The position numbers were made by a program, and so were the translations under genes. The notes under the pieces are model-generated. The model did no database searches and was not told the DNA's origin. It worked only from the letters and a program-made list of their open reading frames with translations. A stretch of 64,000 bases of DNA from Trujillonella endophytica (lineage in GTDB: Bacteria > Actinomycetota > Actinomycetes > Mycobacteriales > Geodermatophilaceae), in contig NZ_FOEE01000006.1 of NCBI RefSeq assembly GCF_900110555.1, forward strand, positions 124,001 through 188,000, in the 5' to 3' direction. Below are positions 45,522 through 55,191 of the stretch, one piece after another; position 1 is the stretch's first letter; each line of letters begins with the position of its first letter.

Positions 45522-48446
45522 ATGACCTCCCCCAGCGACACCCCCGGCGCCGACCCGAACATCCCCGACTCCGCCGAGGCCCCGGCCACCCGGGAGGACC
45601 TCCAGCGAGCGGTGGACCAGATGGCCGAGGAGGCCCGGGCTGCGGAGCACGAGCCGGTCGTCAACGCGGCCCCGACCCGCAAGCGCGCGGCGGCGAAGAA
45701 GGCCCCCGCCGCGAAGAAGGCACCCGCGGCGAAGCGGGCGGCGGCACCCGGGGGCGAGGACGGCGCCCCGGCGAAGCGCGCACCGCGCAAGGCCGCGAAG
45801 AAGGCCGTGGCGGCGCAGGGCGCGGTCGTCGAGGTCGAGCCCGCGGTCGACCCGGCGGACGTCTCGGCGCAGAACGCCCCGGGCACCGGCGGCGCGGCCG
45901 CCCCCGCGAAGAAGGCCCCGGCCAGGCGGGCGCCGCGAACGAAGGCCGCCTCCGGCTCACCGGCGGCCATCCACGAGCCCCAGACCGACGCCGTGGCCGA
46001 TCTGGGTGGCACCGCCGCCCCGGTGGTCGCCCCCGCGCCGATCGCCGAGCCCGGCTCGCCGTCCGGGGCTCCCGCCGGCCGGCCGGTGTCCCCCGACCCC
46101 GACCCGGCCACGCCCGGCACGCCACAGGCGCCCGCCGAAGCCCCCGCGCCCGAGGTGCCGGCCACGGTCCCGCCCGCGGAGGACGTCATCGCGGCCGGCG
46201 CCGTCGCGGCGGCCGCCGACCTCGGTCGCGAGGTCTCCGGCGACGACCTGCGCGCCGTCGTCGAGGGCTGGTCGCACGACCCGCACGCCGTGCTCGGCGC
46301 CCACCGCGCCGGCGACGGGTGGGCCGTCCGCACGCTGCGGCCCGACGCGGTCTCCGTCGCCGTCGTCGACGAGGACGGCAGCCGCTACGAGGCCCGCCAG
46401 CTGCACGGCGGCGGCATCCACGAGGCGCTGCTGCCCTCCCAGCCCGGTGACTACCGGATCGAGGTCGCCTACCCCGACGGCGCCGGCGGGACCGCCGCCT
46501 TCACCGTCGACGACCCCTACCGGTGGCTGCCGACGGTCGGCGAGCTGGACCAGCACCTGCTCCGCGAGGGCCGGCACGAGCGGCTCTGGGAGGTCCTCGG
46601 GGCGCACGTCCGCCGCTATGACACCCCCCGCGGCCGCGTCGAGGGCGTCTCCTTCGCGGTGTGGGCGCCCAACGCCCGCGGCGTCAAGGTGACCGGCGAC
46701 TTCGACTACTGGGAGGCGCGCGCCTACCCGATGCGCTCGCTGGGCTCCTCCGGCGTCTGGGAGATCTTCGTCCCGGGCGTGCAGGTGGGCACCCGGTACC
46801 GCTACCACGTCCTCGGGGCCGACGGCAGCTGGCGGGAGAAGTCCGACCCGCTCGCCTTCGCCACGGAGGTGCCGCCGCTGAACGCCTCGGTCGTCGCCGA
46901 GTCCACCCACGAGTGGGACGACGAGGAGTGGCTGACCGACCGCGCGGCCGGCAACTGGCACGAGCGGCCGATGAGCGTCTACGAGGTGCACCTCGGCTCC
47001 TGGCGGCAGGGCCTGTCCTACCGCCGGCTCGCCGACGAGCTGATCGACTACGTCTCCGCCGCCGGCTTCACCCACATCGAGTGCATGCCGGTCGCCGAGC
47101 ACCCCTTCGGCGGCTCCTGGGGCTACCAGGTGACCAGCTACTACGCGCCCACCTCGCGCTTCGGCGGTCCCGACGACTTCCGCTACCTGGTCGACCGGGC
47201 GCACCAGGCCGGCATCGGGGTCATCGTCGACTGGGTGCCGGCGCACTTCCCCAAGGACGCCTGGGCGCTGGCCCGCTTCGACGGCACGCCGCTGTACGAG
47301 CACGCCGACCCCCGCCGCGGGGAGCAGCCCGACTGGGGCACCTACGTGTTCGACTTCGGCCGGGCCGAGGTGCGCAACTTCCTCGTGGCCAACGCCCTGT
47401 TCTGGTGCAAGGAGTTCCACGTCGACGGCATCCGCGTGGACGCCGTCGCCTCGATGCTCTACCTGGACTACTCCCGCGAAGAGGGCCAGTGGGCGCCGAA
47501 CGTGCACGGCGGGCGCGAGAACCTCGAGGCCGTGGCGTTCCTGCAGGAGATGAACGCCACCGTCTACCGCGAGGTGCCGGGTGTGGTCACGATCGCGGAG
47601 GAGTCGACCGCCTGGCCGGGCGTCACCCGCCCCACCTACCTGGGCGGTCTGGGCTTCGGGTTCAAGTGGAACATGGGCTGGATGCACGACTCGCTCGAGT
47701 ACATGAGCAAGCAGCCGGTGCACCGCAGCTACCACCACGGCCAGATGACGTTCTCGATGGTCTACGCCTACTCGGAGAACTACCTGCTGCCCATCAGCCA
47801 CGACGAGGTCGTGTACGGCAAGGGCTCGCTGCTGCGGAAGATGCCCGGTGACCGCTGGCAGCAGCTGGCCAACCTGCGCGGCTACCTGGCCTTCATGTGG
47901 TCCCACCCGGGCAAGCAGCTGCTGTTCATGGGGTCGGAGTTCGGGCAGGACTCCGAGTGGGCCGAGAGCCGGTCGCTGGACTGGTGGCACCTCGACGACC
48001 CGGCGCACCGCGGGATCCTGCAACTGGTGACCGACCTCAACGCCCGCTACCGGGAGCTCGAGGCGCTGTGGTCGCTGGACGTGGACCCGGCCGGCTTCCA
48101 GTGGATCGACGCCAACGACGCGCCGGGCAACGTGCTCAGCTTCCTCCGCTTCGGCAAGCCCCGGCAGGCGTCGAGCCCGGACGACGGCGCCGGCGCGCCC
48201 GAGCTGGGGCAGGCGCTGGCCGTCGTCGCCAACTTCGCCGGCGAGCCGCACCACGGCTACCGGATCGGGCTCCCCCGCGGGGGCACCTGGCGCGAGGTGT
48301 TCAACAGCGACGCCGAGGGATACGGCGGCTCGGGGGTCGGCAACGCCGGGGTCGTGGTGGCCGAGGAGCAGCCCTGGCACGGCCAGCCGTTCTCGGCGAC
48401 CCTGTCCGCTCCGCCGCTGGGCACCGTCTGGCTGCTGCACGAGTAG
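45522..48446 (+). CDS. glgB: 1,4-alpha-glucan branching enzyme with histone-H1-like N-terminal extension
   Basis: GlgB (GH13 subfamily 9) makes the alpha-1,6 branches of the glucan. From about residue 235 onward the protein is a normal two-CBM48 branching enzyme: [60 protein letters not shown] (nucleophile near Asp640), [15 protein letters not shown] and [15 protein letters not shown]. In front of it lie about 235 extra residues. Residues 52-145 hold Lys/Ala/Pro repeats ([45 protein letters not shown]) like histone H1 tails, followed by a Pro/Ala linker. Typical actinobacterial GlgB is about 730 residues, whereas this is 974. The ATG follows GAAGAGGACGA. I see no in-frame stop that would separate the two parts. 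Confidence 0.95.
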   Translation: MTSPSDTPGADPNIPDSAEAPATREDLQRAVDQMAEEARAAEHEPVVNAAPTRKRAAAKKAPAAKKAPAAKRAAAPGGEDGAPAKRAPRKAAKKAVAAQGAVVEVEPAVDPADVSAQNAPGTGGAAAPAKKAPARRAPRTKAASGSPAAIHEPQTDAVADLGGTAAPVVAPAPIAEPGSPSGAPAGRPVSPDPDPATPGTPQAPAEAPAPEVPATVPPAEDVIAAGAVAAAADLGREVSGDDLRAVVEGWSHDPHAVLGAHRAGDGWAVRTLRPDAVSVAVVDEDGSRYEARQLHGGGIHEALLPSQPGDYRIEVAYPDGAGGTAAFTVDDPYRWLPTVGELDQHLLREGRHERLWEVLGAHVRRYDTPRGRVEGVSFAVWAPNARGVKVTGDFDYWEARAYPMRSLGSSGVWEIFVPGVQVGTRYRYHVLGADGSWREKSDPLAFATEVPPLNASVVAESTHEWDDEEWLTDRAAGNWHERPMSVYEVHLGSWRQGLSYRRLADELIDYVSAAGFTHIECMPVAEHPFGGSWGYQVTSYYAPTSRFGGPDDFRYLVDRAHQAGIGVIVDWVPAHFPKDAWALARFDGTPLYEHADPRRGEQPDWGTYVFDFGRAEVRNFLVANALFWCKEFHVDGIRVDAVASMLYLDYSREEGQWAPNVHGGRENLEAVAFLQEMNATVYREVPGVVTIAEESTAWPGVTRPTYLGGLGFGFKWNMGWMHDSLEYMSKQPVHRSYHHGQMTFSMVYAYSENYLLPISHDEVVYGKGSLLRKMPGDRWQQLANLRGYLAFMWSHPGKQLLFMGSEFGQDSEWAESRSLDWWHLDDPAHRGILQLVTDLNARYRELEALWSLDVDPAGFQWIDANDAPGNVLSFLRFGKPRQASSPDDGAGAPELGQALAVVANFAGEPHHGYRIGLPRGGTWREVFNSDAEGYGGSGVGNAGVVVAEEQPWHGQPFSATLSAPPLGTVWLLHE

Positions 48447-48596
48447 GGGGCACCGCCCGGGCGACACCTCGTCCTCCGCTCGGACGACGCGCGCGCGATT
48501 CGGCACCACGACGGACGGAGACCGGGCATCATGTGCCGGCTCTCGAACGGCCGCCGGAACCGGTGGCGCCCCCCAGCAGACGAGGAACAACGGTCC

Positions 48597-50006
48597 ATGA
48601 GGCAGGTCTCGCGCCGCGCGCTCGTCGCGGCAGCGGTGGGCAGCACGCTGCTCACCGGCTGTACCACCAGCGTCGCCGGCTCGGCGAACCCCCCGGCCAC
48701 CGACGTGAGCGCCGAGGAGTTCCCGATCGTCGGTGCCGCCGACAACGACGTCGACCGGCTCGCCCGGAACGCGTTCGCCGACCTCAACACCTTCTGGGCG
48801 GAGGCGTTCCCGGAGTACTACGGCGAGGACTTCCTCCCCCTGCAGGGGCCCACCTCGTCGGTCGACGTCGACGACATCGACTACAGCCTCTACCCGTCCG
48901 ACACCGGACTCGGGTGCGACGAGTACCCGATCGATCCGGCCGAGGTGGAGATGAACGCCTTCTACCACCGGGGCTGCGACATCGTCGCCTACGACCGCGC
49001 GTTCATCCTCACGCAGATGGAGCAGTTCGGCGCCTACATCAACCCGGCGATCATGGCGCACGAGTTCGGGCACCTGGTGCAGGGGCCGATCGACGAGCCC
49101 GCGGGCCGCGCCGGCTTCAGCGACGTCACCATCTACAACGAGACGCAGGCCGACTGCTTCGCCGGCGCCTTCACCCGGTGGGTGGCCGACGGCAACGCCG
49201 AGCACACCACCGTGCGGGTCGCCGACCTCGACCCGGTGCTCACCGGCTTCATCGAGCTCCGAGACCCCGTCGGCCTGACCGACGTCAACGTCCAGGGTGC
49301 GCACGGCTCCGGTTTCGACCGCGCGTCGGCCTTCTACGAGGGCTACGACGCCGGCATCGCCGCCTGCCGCGACAACTACGCGGAGGGCGCCCGGGTCTTC
49401 ACCGTCGACGAGTTCGGATCCGACGAGCAGGGTCAGATCGACGAGGAGAACGAGGGCAACGCACCCATCGAGGACGTCCCCGCCATCATCGACGGCACCC
49501 TGCCGGTCTACTTCGACTCGTGGGTGGACGGCTTCGAGGCGCCCACGCTCAGCTTCGACGGCTCCACCCCCGACTGCGGCGTGATGGGCGAGGAGGAGCG
49601 AGCCCTGGGCTGGTGCGAGGACGACAACACGATCTACGTCGCCGAGGACCTGCTCGAGGGGGCCTACAACGAGATCGGCGACTTCGCCGTCGCGACCGCC
49701 TACGCCTTGCCCTTCGCGCAGGCCGTGCGCGCGCACCTGGGCCGGTCGGCCGACGACACCACCGCGACCGTCTGCCTGGCCGGCGCCTACACCGCGTCGT
49801 TCTTCAACGGTGACTTCGAGGAGAGCGAGAACGGCGCCACCCTGAGCCCCGGCGACGTCGACGAGGCGATCACGTTCCTGCTCACCTACGGCCAGACGGA
49901 GAGCGTGCTGCCCAACGTGTCCGCCACGGGCTTCGAACTGGTCGGCGCCTTCCGGGCCGGCTTCCTCCAGGGTCCGGGCGCCGACGTCTGCGACGTCCAG
50001 GCCTAG
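48597..50006 (+). CDS. Secreted zinc metallopeptidase lipoprotein, copy 1
   Basis: The 469-residue product has a signal peptide and lipobox (STLLTGC, Cys22). The zinc motif HEFGH is at residues 155-159, and the downstream ETQADCFAGAF matches the third-ligand region of the neutral zinc metallopeptidase (YpfJ-like) family. The C-terminal 250 residues have conserved cysteines and repeat features of the catalytic half (PGDVDEAITFLL, GFELVGAFRAGFL). Substrates are unknown. ATG at 48597 (GAGGAACAA upstream) is preferred to an upstream ATG that would bury the signal peptide. A second, related gene follows directly. The 48447-48596 gap shows only a weak hairpin near 48470. Confidence 0.88.
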   Translation: MRQVSRRALVAAAVGSTLLTGCTTSVAGSANPPATDVSAEEFPIVGAADNDVDRLARNAFADLNTFWAEAFPEYYGEDFLPLQGPTSSVDVDDIDYSLYPSDTGLGCDEYPIDPAEVEMNAFYHRGCDIVAYDRAFILTQMEQFGAYINPAIMAHEFGHLVQGPIDEPAGRAGFSDVTIYNETQADCFAGAFTRWVADGNAEHTTVRVADLDPVLTGFIELRDPVGLTDVNVQGAHGSGFDRASAFYEGYDAGIAACRDNYAEGARVFTVDEFGSDEQGQIDEENEGNAPIEDVPAIIDGTLPVYFDSWVDGFEAPTLSFDGSTPDCGVMGEEERALGWCEDDNTIYVAEDLLEGAYNEIGDFAVATAYALPFAQAVRAHLGRSADDTTATVCLAGAYTASFFNGDFEESENGATLSPGDVDEAITFLLTYGQTESVLPNVSATGFELVGAFRAGFLQGPGADVCDVQA

Positions 50007-50027
50007 CCGGCACGACGCACGGTTGCC

Positions 50028-50062
50028 GTCCCACCGCCGCGGGCACCCCGCGGCGGTGGGAC
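50028..50062. terminator. Strong hairpin between the metallopeptidase genes, covering the second start
   Basis: A perfect 16-bp stem (GTCCCACCGCCGCGGG and its complement) with a 3-nt loop begins 21 nt after the first stop. Its right arm contains the likely GTG start of the second gene (50056). It could terminate transcription, or in a read-through message hide that start codon. Confidence 0.75.
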
Positions 50063-51441
50063 GTCGCCGTTTCCGGGGCCTGCTCGCCGCCGTGCTGGGC
50101 GGCGTGCTCCTGTCCGGGTGCGTCGTCACCGTCGGCGGCGCGCCCCGGTCGGCCGACACGCCTCCGCCGGACGCCCCCGACGGGGAGGTCACCGTCGTCG
50201 GCACCGACGGCGGCCCGGTGGACCGCATCGCCACCAACGCGCTCGCCGACCTCGGCACGTTCTGGGCCGAGCAGCTGCCCGACGTCTTCGGCGTCCCGTT
50301 CGAGCCGCCGGCGGGTGGCTTCTTCAGCGTGGACCCCGACGACGTCGACCCCTCCGTGTACCCGGACGGCGTCGGCTGCGGCTCCGATCCCCGCGACGTC
50401 GAGGGCAACGCCTTCTACTGCCGGGCCGAGGGCGTCGCGCACTCGGACGCGATCAGCTGGGACCGCGCGTTCCTGGCCGACCTCGCCGACGGCTCCGGCC
50501 GCTTCCTCCCGGCGCTGGTGATGGCGCACGAGTACGGCCACGCGCTCCAGGCCCGGGTCGGGTACCCGCGGACGTCGATCGCGACCGAGACCCAGGCCGA
50601 CTGCCTGGCCGGCGCCTGGACGGCATGGGTGGCGGCGGGCGAGGCGGCGCACTCGCAGATCCGCGAGGCGGAGCTGGACGAGGTGCTCGGCGGCTACCTG
50701 CAGCTGCGCGACCCGGTCGGCACCGGGGCCGGGCAGGAGGAGGCCCACGGGTCGTTCTTCGACCGGGTCTCGGCGTTCCAGGAGGGCTTCGACGCCGGCC
50801 CGGAGGCGTGCCGCGACGGCTTCGGCCCCGGCCGGCCCTTCACCCAGTCGGAGTTCACCAGCGACCTCGACCTCGCCCGGGGCGGCGACGCGCCCTACCC
50901 GACGGTCGAGCAGCTCGTGGCGGCGTCACTGCCGGAGTTCTGGACCCGCGCGTTCGACGAGGTGCTCGGCGGCCGGTTCGACCCGCCGGACCTGGAGCCC
51001 TTCTCGGGCAGCCCGCCCGGCTGCGCGCCCGACGACGAGCTCGACCTCGTGGCCTGCCCCGACGAGGGCCTGGTCGGCTACGACGAGCGCGACCTCGCGC
51101 TGCCGCTGTACGAGGAGATCGGTGACTTCGCGGTGCTCACCGCAGTCTCCGTGCCCTACGCGCTCGCCGCCCGGGGCCAGCTGGGGCTCCCGGTCGACGG
51201 CGAGGACGCCGCGCGGTCGGCGATCTGCCTGACCGGCTGGTACGCCGCCGCGGTCGCCGACGGCGCGCTGACCGACATCGTGATCTCCCCCGGTGACGTC
51301 GACGAGAGCGTGCAGTTCCTGCTCACCCGCGCCGGCGACCCCGCGGTGCTGCCCGACGTCGACCTGTCCGGCTTCGAGCTCGTCGACCTGTTCCGCGCCG
51401 GCTTTCTGGAGGGCGCGGCGGCCTGCGACGTGGGGGCCTGA
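50056..51441 (+). CDS. Secreted zinc metallopeptidase lipoprotein, copy 2
   Basis: The 461-residue paralogue of the preceding gene has a lipobox (GGVLLSGC), zinc motif HEYGH, ETQADCLAGAW and the same C-terminal PGDVDESVQFLL and FELVDLFRAGFL. With the GTG start at 50056 the lipidated cysteine is Cys22, the same as in copy 1, which supports that start. A TTG at 50023 would add 11 residues and lies in the hairpin's leader. The two proteins are clearly related but strongly diverged, so the duplication is old. Both should sit on the outer membrane face. Confidence 0.85.
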   Translation: MGRRRFRGLLAAVLGGVLLSGCVVTVGGAPRSADTPPPDAPDGEVTVVGTDGGPVDRIATNALADLGTFWAEQLPDVFGVPFEPPAGGFFSVDPDDVDPSVYPDGVGCGSDPRDVEGNAFYCRAEGVAHSDAISWDRAFLADLADGSGRFLPALVMAHEYGHALQARVGYPRTSIATETQADCLAGAWTAWVAAGEAAHSQIREAELDEVLGGYLQLRDPVGTGAGQEEAHGSFFDRVSAFQEGFDAGPEACRDGFGPGRPFTQSEFTSDLDLARGGDAPYPTVEQLVAASLPEFWTRAFDEVLGGRFDPPDLEPFSGSPPGCAPDDELDLVACPDEGLVGYDERDLALPLYEEIGDFAVLTAVSVPYALAARGQLGLPVDGEDAARSAICLTGWYAAAVADGALTDIVISPGDVDESVQFLLTRAGDPAVLPDVDLSGFELVDLFRAGFLEGAAACDVGA

Positions 51442-51480
51442 CCGGCGGGCCCGCGGCATGATCGCGACCGTTGCGCCGTG

Positions 51481-51516
51481 GTCGCCGTCCGCGCTGTCCG
51501 TCGCGCGGACGGCGAC
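51481..51516. terminator. Terminator hairpin between convergent genes
   Basis: A perfect 14-bp stem (GTCGCCGTCCGCGC and its complement) with an 8-nt loop lies between the second metallopeptidase and the thioredoxin-like gene. Confidence 0.8.
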
Positions 51517-51536
51517 GCTCCGGTGAGGACGGCGAT

Positions 51537-52514
51537 CTAGTAGAGGGCGATCATCAGCTGGCGGCGGGCGGCGGCCACCCGCGGGTCCTCGTCGCCGACG
51601 ACCGCGAACAGCTCGACGAGGTGCTTGCGGGCGGCGTCGCGGTCCTCGCCGGCGGTGCGCCGGACGGTGTCGACCAGCCGGGCGAACGCACCCTCGACGT
51701 CCCCGGTGCCGAGCAGGAAGTCCGCGGCCCGCGTCTGCGCGGCGACGTCGTCGGGAGCGGCGTCGGCGAGCGCGAGCGCGTCGGGCCCGGCTGCGTCGGC
51801 GCGCTGGAAGAGCTGCACCTGGCGCAGCGCGAGGCCGGCGACCGGGTGGTCGGGCTCGACGTCCAGGATCGCCTGGTACGCGGCCTCGGCCCCGGCCAGG
51901 TCACCCTGCTCGAGCGCGGCCTCGGCGGCGTCGAGCCGCGGGTCCTCCGCCTCCTGCTCCTGCTCCACGCCGTCGGCGCCGTCCGCGGGAACGGCCCCGC
52001 CGGTGGTCGCGCGCACGAGCTCGCCGACGAACTGCCGGGCCTGGTCCTCGGGGATCGCCCCGGTGAACTCGGCGACGAGCTGCCCCTGCCACACCGCCTT
52101 GACGGCGGGGATGCCCTGGACCCGCAGGCCCTGGGCGAGCGCCGGGTTGGCGTCGACGTCGACCTTGGCCAGCACCCACGAGCCGCCGCCCTCCGCGGCC
52201 AGCCGCTCGAGGACCGGGGACAGCTGCTTGCACGGCCCGCACCACTCGGCCCACAGGTCCAGCACGACGGGCACCTGGAACGAGCGGTCGAGCACCTCGC
52301 TCTGGAAGGTCTCCTCGGTGACGTCGATGACGGCCGCGCCCGGTGCGCCCGCGGGGACGGCGGCGCTCGGCGGCGGCGCGGCCTGGGCGCGGGCGGCGGC
52401 CTCGGAGCGCGCCTTGACGGCGGCGAGGTCGACGGCGCCGGACATGGCGGCGGCCAGCTGAGCCTGCTGGGCCTGCGCGCGCGGGTCGGGACGTCCGGGG
52501 CGGGAAGGCTGCAT
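51537..52514 (-). CDS. Thioredoxin-domain protein with C-terminal TPR (CnoX/YbbN-like)
   Basis: This 325-residue cytoplasmic protein has an Ala/Gln-rich N-terminus (1-60), a thioredoxin fold with an intact redox motif Cys92-Gly-Pro-Cys95 (LWAEWCGPCKQLSP) and the cis-Pro segment VQGIPAVKAV. TPR-like helices follow (about 195-325, AEAALEQGDLAGAEAAYQAILDVEPD). The layout matches actinobacterial YbbN/CnoX-like chaperedoxins, which guard chaperone clients against oxidation. GATCAT lies 6 nt before the ATG, which may make it leaderless. Confidence 0.9.
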   Translation of the reverse strand: MQPSRPGRPDPRAQAQQAQLAAAMSGAVDLAAVKARSEAAARAQAAPPPSAAVPAGAPGAAVIDVTEETFQSEVLDRSFQVPVVLDLWAEWCGPCKQLSPVLERLAAEGGGSWVLAKVDVDANPALAQGLRVQGIPAVKAVWQGQLVAEFTGAIPEDQARQFVGELVRATTGGAVPADGADGVEQEQEAEDPRLDAAEAALEQGDLAGAEAAYQAILDVEPDHPVAGLALRQVQLFQRADAAGPDALALADAAPDDVAAQTRAADFLLGTGDVEGAFARLVDTVRRTAGEDRDAARKHLVELFAVVGDEDPRVAAARRQLMIALY

Positions 52515-52692
52515 GCCCCGATGATCCCACCCCGGCGGCGGCGACGTCGGCGGGTGCCCTGCTCAGGCGGTCACCGGCCCGAGCGAGGGATCCCCGACCC
52601 CCATGCGGCACGCGGCGGTCACCACCCTGGCCATAGCCACCGTCCGGCGCATGAGGGTGGCTACGCGATCGCGCGGACCGCCCCGCCCGCCC

Positions 52693-52732
52693 TGTGGACA
52701 ACCGCTCGTGCCCGCCCGCGGCGCGACAGAGT
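52693..52732 (+). promoter_or_regulatory. DnaA-box-like 9-mer and leaderless -10 before the DUF559-type gene
   Basis: TGTGGACAA (52693-52701) is the exact complement of TTGTCCACA. CAGAGT (52727-52732) lies 6 nt before the ATG. The same two words occur at 6600 and 6655 beside the DUF222 gene. The remaining 52515-52692 sequence shows no gene. Confidence 0.45.
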
Positions 52733-52738
52733 GCCCGG

Positions 52739-53656
52739 ATGCCTCGCCCTCCCACGCGTCCGGCCGCCCTCACGGGGAAGGTGTTCCGCGGCTCCGACGC
52801 TCTCGCCTCGGGCCGGCTGACCCGTGGCCGGCTGCGCAGCTCCGCCTGGCGCCGGGTCTTCCCCGACGTCTACGCCTGCTCCTCCCTGACCGTCGACCAC
52901 CGCCTGCGGGCTCGGGCCGCGGCACGACTCCTCGTCCCCGCGGCGGTGGTGTCCGGGAGGAGCGCGGCGGCCCTGTGGGGAGTCGACCTCGCCGGCGCCT
53001 ACGACGACGTCGAGTGCACGGTCGACGCGACCTGCCGCGGCGGCGCGGTGCAGGGCGTGCGGCTGACCCGCCGGGCGCTCCCTGCCCAGGACGTCACCAG
53101 CCGGGACGGCGTCCGCGTGACGACGCCGCTGCGCACGGCGCTCGACCTCGCCCGAATCGAACCGCCGGAGGAGGCCGTCGTCTGCGTGGACCGCTTCCTG
53201 CAGCAGTCCCGGCGGGTGACGCTCGAGGAGGCTCGTGCGGCGGCGGAGACGCTGACCGGGCCGGGCTGCCGGCGCGTCCGGGCGGCGGTCGCCCGCGCCG
53301 ACGGCCTGGCGGAGTCCCCGCAGGAGACCCGCACCCGCCTGCTGCTGCACGCGGCCCCTCTCCCCCGGCCGACCGCCCAGTACGTCGTCCGGGACGCCGA
53401 GAGCCGGTTCGTCGCGAGGGTCGACTTCGCGTGGCCGGAGGCGAAGCTCGCGCTGGAGTACGAGGGCATCTGGCACGGAGCGCCGCAGAACGTCGGGCGC
53501 GACCGCCGTCGGCTCAACGCCCTCACGGCCGCCGGCTGGACCGTTCTCTTCGTCACGGCTGCGGACCTCGCCGACCCGGTCGCGCTGATCGCCCGGGTGG
53601 CGGCCGCCCTCCAGGCGTCCGGATACGCACGGCGGCGGTCTCCGACCGCGCCGTGA
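52739..53656 (+). CDS. DUF559 / AbiEi-like endonuclease-fold protein
   Basis: The 305-residue protein belongs to a family abundant in actinobacteria. The N-terminal part (residues 10-130, FRGSDALASGRLTRGRLRSSAWRRVF-like region and VSGRSAAALWGVDL) resembles the winged-helix AbiEi antitoxin-like domain. The C-terminal part (about 200-300) is a DUF559 domain with a Vsr/restriction-endonuclease-like core: the Asp in ARVDFAWPEAKLALEYEG and the downstream Arg/Leu-rich RDRRRLNALTAAGWTVLFVT. The conserved acidic residues suggest nuclease potential. No toxin partner is adjacent, so I do not call it a toxin-antitoxin system. Confidence 0.8.
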   Translation: MPRPPTRPAALTGKVFRGSDALASGRLTRGRLRSSAWRRVFPDVYACSSLTVDHRLRARAAARLLVPAAVVSGRSAAALWGVDLAGAYDDVECTVDATCRGGAVQGVRLTRRALPAQDVTSRDGVRVTTPLRTALDLARIEPPEEAVVCVDRFLQQSRRVTLEEARAAAETLTGPGCRRVRAAVARADGLAESPQETRTRLLLHAAPLPRPTAQYVVRDAESRFVARVDFAWPEAKLALEYEGIWHGAPQNVGRDRRRLNALTAAGWTVLFVTAADLADPVALIARVAAALQASGYARRRSPTAP

Positions 53657-53692
53657 CCGCCACGATGCGCATCCCGGCGGCCCAGCGCCGGA

Positions 53693-55168
53693 TCAGCGCG
53701 CTATCGGGGCCGGGCGCAGCGCCGGGACGTGCCGCAGCCCGAACACCTCGCGCAGCGCCAGCCGGGCGGCGTTGTCGCCGCACATGCCGTGCACCGCGGG
53801 TCCGGGCGGGGTGGCCGCCGAGGCGAGGTAGGTGCCCTCGATCGGCGTCTTGTAGGTGTTCCAGCGCGGCACCGGCCGGGCCAGCATCTGGCGCAGCGAC
53901 GCCTCGCCGTTGGAGATGTCCCCGCCGACGTGGTTGGGGTTCCACTCCTCCATCTGCCGCGCGTCCTTGGTCGCCCGGGCCACGATCGTGTCGCGGAACC
54001 CCGGGGCGAAGCGCTCGATCTGCGCCTCGATGGCCTCGGTCATGTCGACGTCGGAGCCGTGCGGGACGTGCACGTAGGCCCAGAACACGTGCTCGCCGCC
54101 GGGCGCCCGCGTCGGGTCGACGACCGTGGGCTGGACGGCCAGGACGTACGGCTTCTCGGCCGGCCGGCCGTGCGCCGGCCCGTCCTCCCCCGCGATCGTC
54201 TCGGCGAGATTCCCGGCCACGTGGATCGTCCCGGCCCGCCGGACGTCGGCGTTGGCCCACGGCACCGGCTCCGACAGCACCCAGTCGACCTTGAAGACGC
54301 CGGGACCGTGCTTGTAGCGCGACACCCAGCGGCGGTAGCCGTCCGGCACCCGGTCACCGGCCATCCGGACGAAGGCCCGCGGCGCGGTGTCCAGCAGCAC
54401 CGCCGGCACGCCCTCGAACTCGCGCAGGTCGGTGACCTCGTGCCCGGTGACCAGCTCGCCGCCCTGCTCCTCGAACGCCCGCACCATCGCGTCGGCCAAC
54501 CGCTGCGACCCGCCCTCGATCAGCGGCCAGCCGACGTGGTGGGCCAGCATCCCGAGCAGCATGCCCAGCGCCGAGGTCAGCGGCCGGGCCAGGTCGAGCA
54601 TGCCGTGCGCCGCCGCGCCGGCCAGGAGGGCCTGCCCCTCCTCGGTGTCGAAGTTCCGCCGGGCGAGCCAGCGGACGTTGGGCAGCCCGGTGAGCCCGAA
54701 GCGCGCGACCTGGACCGGGCTGCGGGTCGGCAGCCGGCGCAGGCGGCTGGACAGGAAGAAGTCGACGACGTCGTCCCCGTGCTCGACCAGCGGCTCGAAC
54801 AGCCGGCGGTAGGCCGCGGCGTCGGCCCCGAGCCCCGCGGCGGTCTCCTCCAGCGACCGGCGGGCGACCGCGGCCCGGCCGCCGTCCAGCGGATGGGCGT
54901 AGGCGACCTCGGGGTGGACCAGCCGGACCCCGCGGCTGGGCAGGTCGAACTCGCGGAAGAAGGGCGAGGCCGCCGCCATGGGCTGCACCGTCGAGCAGAC
55001 GTCGTGGTGCACGCCCGAGCGGATCAGCTCCTCGGTCCGCATGCCGCCCCCGGGGCGGTCGGCCCGCTCGACCAGCTGCACGCGCAGCCCGGCGGCCGAC
55101 AGCCGCAGCGCGGCCGCCAGCCCGTTGGGTCCCGCTCCGACGACGACGGCGTCCGGCTTGCCTGTCAC
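53693..55168 (-). CDS. FAD-dependent oxidoreductase, CrtI/phytoene-dehydrogenase-like
   Basis: The 491-residue flavoprotein has an N-terminal dinucleotide-binding fold (DAVVVGAGPNGLAAALRLSAAGLRVQLVERADRPGGGMR), the segment WPLIEGGSQRLADAMVRAFEEQGGEL, and a C-terminal FAD contact (YLASAATPPGPAVHGMCGDNAAR). It belongs to the broad CrtI/PYROXD2-like group. There are no carotenoid genes next to it, so a carotenoid role is doubtful and the substrate is unknown. GTG at 55168 is used; the longer frame upstream overlaps meaB. It is convergent with the DUF559-type gene. Confidence 0.87.
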   Translation of the reverse strand: MTGKPDAVVVGAGPNGLAAALRLSAAGLRVQLVERADRPGGGMRTEELIRSGVHHDVCSTVQPMAAASPFFREFDLPSRGVRLVHPEVAYAHPLDGGRAAVARRSLEETAAGLGADAAAYRRLFEPLVEHGDDVVDFFLSSRLRRLPTRSPVQVARFGLTGLPNVRWLARRNFDTEEGQALLAGAAAHGMLDLARPLTSALGMLLGMLAHHVGWPLIEGGSQRLADAMVRAFEEQGGELVTGHEVTDLREFEGVPAVLLDTAPRAFVRMAGDRVPDGYRRWVSRYKHGPGVFKVDWVLSEPVPWANADVRRAGTIHVAGNLAETIAGEDGPAHGRPAEKPYVLAVQPTVVDPTRAPGGEHVFWAYVHVPHGSDVDMTEAIEAQIERFAPGFRDTIVARATKDARQMEEWNPNHVGGDISNGEASLRQMLARPVPRWNTYKTPIEGTYLASAATPPGPAVHGMCGDNAARLALREVFGLRHVPALRPAPIAR

Positions 55169-55191
55169 CGCCCCATCCTGGCCGAGCGGGG

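Noticed and set aside
45957-50408. Very long minus-strand open frame (about 1480 codons) across glgB and the metallopeptidases
   Set aside because: It is antisense to well-supported genes, with a composition expected from the GC-rich third-codon shadow and no recognisable domain.
52739-53656. AbiEi-like domain considered as a type IV toxin-antitoxin pair
   Set aside because: There is no AbiEii-like nucleotidyltransferase or other toxin next to it, and the C-terminal half is DUF559; it is a solitary gene.
53693-55168. CrtI-like flavoprotein considered as a carotenoid gene
   Set aside because: No phytoene synthase, cyclase or prenyltransferase gene is nearby, and the sequence fits the broader oxidoreductase group better.
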